A program made the position numbers and the translations under genes. 18,022 bases of DNA, from NCBI GenBank assembly GCA_002441465.1, contig DJWE01000049.1:1-18022 (forward strand), in the 5' to 3' direction. A model generated the notes under the pieces. That model was not told where the DNA came from. It saw nothing but the letters and a program-made list of their open reading frames with translations, and did not search any database. Shown here piece after piece: positions 15,639 through 18,022 of the stretch (position 1 is its first letter; each line of letters begins with the position of its first letter). Origin of the DNA: Propionibacteriaceae bacterium UBA6238. Lineage in GTDB: Bacteria; Actinomycetota; Actinomycetes; Propionibacteriales; Propionibacteriaceae.

Positions 15639-15644
15639 TAGATT
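15639..15644 (+). promoter_or_regulatory. Leaderless -10 element for the 31-aa protein gene
   Basis: TAGATT is followed by 7 nt (TGGGGTC) and the GTG at 15652, the same arrangement as at 7931-7923 on the other strand. Confidence 0.5.
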
Positions 15645-15651
15645 TGGGGTC

Positions 15652-15747
15652 GTGAACCCACGATCTCGCCATGTCATCGTGACCGGTGCCCTGGTGCTGC
15701 TGCTCATCCTCGTGGCGGTGGGAACCGTTCTGGGAGTGGGGAGGTAG
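15652..15747 (+). CDS. 31-aa single-helix membrane protein
   Basis: This small gene is below usual length cut-offs. It starts at GTG 15652 (MNPRSRHVIVTGAL) and runs to TAG 15745-15747. The product has a basic N-terminus (RSRH) and one hydrophobic helix (about residues 8-28, VIVTGALVLLLILVAVGTVLG), then GR. That is the layout of a small inner-membrane protein with its N-terminus inside. Support comes from the leaderless-type TAGATT 7 nt upstream and from its fit in the gap between two larger genes. Its final codons supply GGGGAGG 14 nt before the next ATG, so the 94-aa gene is probably co-transcribed. The function is unknown, and chance coding of a hydrophobic peptide cannot be excluded. Confidence 0.55.
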   Translation: MNPRSRHVIVTGALVLLLILVAVGTVLGVGR

Positions 15748-15757
15748 GCTCCGGGCC

Positions 15758-16042
15758 ATGATCGTGGCTGTTCGTCGAGCCCTGGCCGGGCTGGCTCTTG
15801 GTCTGGTCCTCGGATGCGGCGCCACTGCGACCGCGGTTTTTGCCGCGTCACCGAGCGCGTCTCCGACCGCGACGGCCACCGCAACGCCCACGGCGACCGA
15901 GAGCCCGATCAGCTCCGACGACTCCACGGTGGACGATTCCCCCGATGTGGCACCGGACAACACCAATCAGGTGATCGCATTGGGTGCGGCCGGAGTGCTC
16001 GCCCTCGTCGCCGGTGTGGTCGTCTTCGCCCGCCGCTCCTGA
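15758..16042 (+). CDS. Small secreted or cell-surface anchored protein, Ser/Thr/Ala-rich
   Basis: The 94-aa product begins with a signal-peptide-like segment (MIVAVRRALAGLALGLVLGC, cleavage likely near AVFAA). A Thr/Ala/Pro/Ser-rich stretch follows (SPSASPTATATATPTATES), then an acidic region (SSDDSTVDDSPDVAPDN). It ends in a hydrophobic helix (VIALGAAGVLALVAGVVVFARRS) with a basic tail. The LGC in the signal segment is a poor lipobox, because the residue at -2 is Leu, and hydrophobic sequence continues after it. There is no LPXTG, though the tail otherwise resembles a sorting signal. The ATG at 15758 is taken because longer forms would ruin the signal peptide; GGGGAGG is upstream. It likely sits in the membrane with a short glycosylatable extracellular stalk. 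The function is unknown. Confidence 0.7.
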   Translation: MIVAVRRALAGLALGLVLGCGATATAVFAASPSASPTATATATPTATESPISSDDSTVDDSPDVAPDNTNQVIALGAAGVLALVAGVVVFARRS

Positions 16043-16077
16043 GCGCGGTTGGGCCCCCGCCGGGGCGAGCGCCGGTG

Positions 16078-16728
16078 TCAGGCCAGTTCGTTCAGCTCGA
16101 TCGGCACCTGCCGGAACACCTCGCCGAAACCGGCCAGCACCCGCGCGTTCGGATCCGGAACGGCGAAGACGCCGAATCCTCGACGCAGGGACGGATCGGC
16201 CAAGCGCGCCAGGCCCGGTTGCGCGAGCACCGCGGCCACGGCCGTCCGGTCGCCGCCGGTGATCAGCGCCTCGATTCGGTCGATCTCGGGCAGCAGCACC
16301 GCGGCGGCATCCTCGGCGGCGGCCTCGAAGGAGCGCTCGGCCTGGTTGGTGCGACGCCGGGCGTAGCGCTGTTGGGACCAGCCGCCGGCCTTCGTGCGTC
16401 CTTGCACGTAGTGGCTGCCGTGGCGTCCGCGGACGAGGACGTCGCCGTCGAAAACCCCCACCGCATGCGCCTTCCTGCGGACGATCAGGGCGCCGACGAT
16501 CCGCTGCCGGGTCACCGATTCGATCAGTTCGGCGAGCGGGTCGATGCCGTCCACCGGACCCCAGGCCAACGCGATCCGAGCCCTGGCGCCGTCCGGGGCG
16601 AGCAACACCAGCTCCTGCTCGGCCACCCGGACCTGGGGGTCGCCGTGGCGCTCGGCGAAGCCATCCAACCACCCTGCGAGACGGTGAGGACCGACCCTCA
16701 CCGTTCGCGACCCCGGCAACGCTTTCAT
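16078..16728 (-). CDS. acVLRF1 family peptidyl-tRNA hydrolase (ribosome-associated quality control type)
   Basis: The 216-aa protein matches the actinobacterial VLRF1 family, relatives of eukaryotic Vms1/ANKZF1 and of the eRF1 fold. These are thought to release nascent peptides from tRNA on stalled ribosomes. The hallmark is GRHGSHYVQGRTKAGGWSQQ at about 101-120, running into RYARRRTNQAERSF. The GGWSQQ (115-120) supplies the catalytic-loop Gln, and the Arg cluster (121-126) probably contacts RNA. N-terminal beta strands with VRVAEQELVLLAPDGARARIAL and a C-terminal helical part complete the domain at full family length. The start at ATG 16728 is 35 nt from the divergent dtxR start. It has no Shine-Dalgarno, but CAGACT lies 6 nt upstream, a near-match to the leaderless -10. 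Confidence 0.88.
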   Translation of the reverse strand: MKALPGSRTVRVGPHRLAGWLDGFAERHGDPQVRVAEQELVLLAPDGARARIALAWGPVDGIDPLAELIESVTRQRIVGALIVRRKAHAVGVFDGDVLVRGRHGSHYVQGRTKAGGWSQQRYARRRTNQAERSFEAAAEDAAAVLLPEIDRIEALITGGDRTAVAAVLAQPGLARLADPSLRRGFGVFAVPDPNARVLAGFGEVFRQVPIELNELA

Positions 16729-16731
16729 GGC

Positions 16732-16737
16732 TATAGT
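16732..16737 (+). promoter_or_regulatory. -10 element of dtxR/ideR
   Basis: TATAGT is a five-of-six match to TATAAT. A transcription start about 7 nt downstream gives a leader of roughly 20 nt containing GGGAGGAG (16753-16760) just before the ATG at 16764. No good -35 is visible, and no DtxR/IdeR box (TTAGGTTAG-type palindrome) overlaps it. Confidence 0.6.
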
Positions 16738-16763
16738 CTGGCAACGACCGCAGGGAGGAGAGC

Positions 16764-17453
16764 ATGAGCGACCTCATCGACACGACCGAGATGTACCTGC
16801 GCACCATTTACGAGCTCGGCGAGGAGGGCGTCCCTCCGCTGCGGGCGCGGATCGCGGAGCGGCTCAAGCAGAGCGGCCCGACGGTCTCCCAGACTGTCGC
16901 CCGGATGGAGCGCGACGGCCTGGTCACGGTGCACCCCGATCGTCATCTCGTGCTCAGTCCCAAGGGCCTCGAGCTGGCCCGGCGGGTGATGCGACGTCAT
17001 CGCCTCGCCGAACGGCTGCTGATCGACGTGATCGGACTCGACTGGACGCTGGTCCACGAGGAGGCGTGCCGCTGGGAGCACGTCATCTCCACCGACGTCG
17101 AGCGGCGCCTGGTCACGATCCTCGACCGTCCGGTGAGCTCGCCCTACGGCAATCCGATCCCGGCCCTCGGTGAGTTGGGGGTCGACCCAGCGCCGGAGGG
17201 CTTCCTCGATGGCACCGAACTCCTCTCGCTGCGACTGGCCGACGGCGAGCCGCACCAGGTCGAGGTGCGGCGAATGGGGGAGTACCTCCAGAACGAGCCC
17301 GGTCTGCTGGCGCGGATCCGGACGGCCGGAGCACTCCCCGGCGCGCCCGTCCGGGCCGTGATGATCGGACGATCGCTCGTCCTCGGGGACGGGGACACCG
17401 AAACGGTGCTCCCCGGCGCCACCGCCGAGCACATCTTCGTCGCCGCCGATTGA
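16764..17453 (+). CDS. ideR: DtxR/IdeR iron-dependent transcriptional repressor
   Basis: The 229-aa regulator aligns throughout its N-terminal 140 residues with Corynebacterium DtxR, starting with the shared TTEMYLRTIYEL block. The winged helix (ARIAERLKQSGPTVSQTVARM) and dimerisation domain are intact. Every metal ligand is present: M10, C102, E105 and H106 for the primary site; H79, E83 and H98 for the ancillary site. The SH3-like C-terminal domain keeps the Glu/Gln pair (E173, Q176 in GEYLQ) that completes the ancillary site. It should bind Fe2+ and repress iron uptake while activating storage. No IdeR box was seen in this window, so its targets lie elsewhere. A strong GGGAGGAG precedes the ATG. 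Manganese-specific MntR is unlikely given C102 and the SH3 domain. Confidence 0.97.
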   Translation: MSDLIDTTEMYLRTIYELGEEGVPPLRARIAERLKQSGPTVSQTVARMERDGLVTVHPDRHLVLSPKGLELARRVMRRHRLAERLLIDVIGLDWTLVHEEACRWEHVISTDVERRLVTILDRPVSSPYGNPIPALGELGVDPAPEGFLDGTELLSLRLADGEPHQVEVRRMGEYLQNEPGLLARIRTAGALPGAPVRAVMIGRSLVLGDGDTETVLPGATAEHIFVAAD

Positions 17454-17539
17454 CCGGGGTCGCCGGCGTCCGCGGGAATAGTGCGGTGGCGTGGCGACGT
17501 TCACCCTGCCAGTAGTCCCGAACCTGAAGGAACCGACCC

Positions 17540-17917
17540 ATGGCAACCATTCCCGTGACCGAAGCCACCTTCGGTGACACCATCAAGGACAACGGCATCG
17601 TGTTCGTCGACTTCTGGGCCGCCTGGTGCGGGCCCTGTCGGATGTTCGGCCCGGTGTTCGAGTCCGTGTCCGAGGTCTACCCGGACGCCGTGTTCGCCAA
17701 GGTCGACACCGACGCCGAGCAGGCGCTCGCCGGAGGGCTCGGCATCTCCTCGATCCCCACGCTGATGGCGTTCCGCGACGGCTACCTCGTCTACCGCGAG
17801 GCCGGCGCGCTCAACAAGAGCCAGTTCACCAGCCTGGTCGAGCAGGTGCAGGCGCTCGACATGGAGAAGCTGAAGGCCGAGGCCGAGGCTGAAACCGAGG
17901 CCGCGAAAGCGAACTGA
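17540..17917 (+). CDS. Thioredoxin with charged C-terminal tail
   Basis: The 125-aa cytosolic thiol-disulfide oxidoreductase has the canonical active site W29C30GPC33 and the cis-proline motif SIPT (P73). The rest of the thioredoxin fold follows (FVDFWAAWCGPCRMFGPVFE, VFAKVDTDAE). After the fold, residues about 107-125 form a Glu/Ala/Lys-rich tail (EKLKAEAEAETEAAKAN) not present in classical 108-aa TrxA. Relatives in actinobacteria with such tails are known, but the role of the tail is not. AAGGA (17527-17531) is the ribosome-binding site. It is 86 nt from ideR, so co-transcription is possible but not required. It ends before a 16-bp terminator at 17929-17964. Confidence 0.95.
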   Translation: MATIPVTEATFGDTIKDNGIVFVDFWAAWCGPCRMFGPVFESVSEVYPDAVFAKVDTDAEQALAGGLGISSIPTLMAFRDGYLVYREAGALNKSQFTSLVEQVQALDMEKLKAEAEAETEAAKAN

Positions 17918-17928
17918 CGAAAGCAAAC

Positions 17929-17964
17929 CGGACGGGTGTCACCCATTGGGGTGACACCCGTCCG
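17929..17964 (+). terminator. Strong hairpin terminator after thioredoxin gene
   Basis: A perfect 16-bp stem (17929-17944 with 17949-17964) closes on an ATTG tetraloop and is followed by AATTTC. It begins 11 nt after the thioredoxin stop. Confidence 0.92.
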
Positions 17965-17980
17965 AATTTCGACCTATAAT
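17951..17980 (+). promoter_or_regulatory. Near-consensus sigma-70-type promoter overlapping the terminator
   Basis: GTGACA (17951-17956) and TATAAT (17975-17980) are separated by 18 nt, giving five of six and six of six consensus bases. The -35 lies inside the right arm of the terminator stem. Transcription would begin near 17987, right at the start of the next hairpin, and run out of the window. No start codon is visible before the edge. Confidence 0.65.
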
Positions 17981-17987
17981 CGACTCA

Positions 17988-18018
17988 GGTTCCTGCCCCA
18001 TCCCCCCGGGCAGGAACC
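17988..18018 (+). other. 11-bp hairpin at the predicted 5' end of the next transcript
   Basis: GGTTCCTGCCC (17988-17998) pairs perfectly with 18008-18018 around a C-rich 9-nt loop, followed by ATTT at the window end. It could be a 5'-protective hairpin, the first stem of a non-coding RNA, or a second terminator. The sequence stops too soon to decide. Confidence 0.6.
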
Positions 18019-18022
18019 ATTT

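Noticed and set aside
15813..15900. A lipobox (LVLGC) in the 94-aa protein
   Set aside because: The residue at -2 is Leu and the hydrophobic stretch continues past the Cys, so an ordinary signal peptide is more likely than a lipoprotein.
16051..16066. A small GCCCC/GGGGC hairpin between the convergent 94-aa protein and acVLRF1 genes
   Set aside because: The stem is only 5 bp and expected by chance at this base composition, so I did not call it a terminator.
16700..16763. A possible DtxR/IdeR self-regulatory box at the ideR promoter
   Set aside because: No palindrome resembling TTAGGTTAGSCTAACCTAA is present, so autoregulation is not supported.

Overview
The window is high-GC (roughly two-thirds G+C by eye), densely coded actinobacterial chromosome. 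The gene set points to Propionibacteriales: a GroEL2-type chaperonin ending in GMGGMDF, a DtxR/IdeR iron repressor with every metal ligand, a Csp/DUF3027/DUF2530 cluster, and an actinobacterial-type VLRF1 peptidyl-tRNA hydrolase. The lineage is inferred from gene content only. No rRNA, tRNA, CRISPR array, insertion sequence or prophage gene is visible. This looks like core chromosome rather than a mobile island.

Layout from left to right. 1-561 is the 3' end of groEL with a strong terminator. 737-2983 holds a 14-helix MFS efflux pump and cutC, both on +. They face a four-gene minus-strand run (6168 to 3065): a proline-rich membrane protein, a DUF4352-like membrane-anchored protein, a Nudix hydrolase and a cation diffusion facilitator. 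A perfect 27-bp inverted repeat separates the convergent cutC and CDF genes. 6308-7467 is a cold-shock-domain protein overlapping a DUF3027 gene. A DUF2530-like membrane protein (minus) is divergent from an NCS2/AzgA-type purine permease (plus, to 9479), which ends in a long hairpin.

9575-14865 is a complete minus-strand operon: TetR regulator, HlyD-like membrane fusion protein, ABC ATPase and large FtsX-like permease. Three of its junctions are ATGA overlaps or a 7-nt gap. A perfect 17-bp palindrome just upstream of the TetR gene is the probable operator. This is a self-regulated MacAB/YknXYZ-type export system.

14964-15614 is an unrecognised 216-aa protein (minus), divergent from a 31-aa single-helix protein and a 94-aa secreted or anchored protein. 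An acVLRF1 ribosome-rescue-type hydrolase (minus) is divergent from dtxR/ideR (plus), followed by a thioredoxin. The window ends with a strong terminator whose distal arm carries the -35 of a near-consensus promoter, followed by a second hairpin.

The most distinctive non-coding signals are a recurring leaderless architecture (TANNNT, 6 nt, ATG or 7 nt, GTG) at five starts, including two divergent pairs separated by only 37-44 bp, together with the 27-bp palindrome and the terminator/promoter overlap at the right edge. I did not find a convincing wholly new multi-gene system. The best candidates for undescribed biology are small: the 31-aa/94-aa membrane protein pair, the promoter and hairpin at the right edge, and the functions of the DUF genes.
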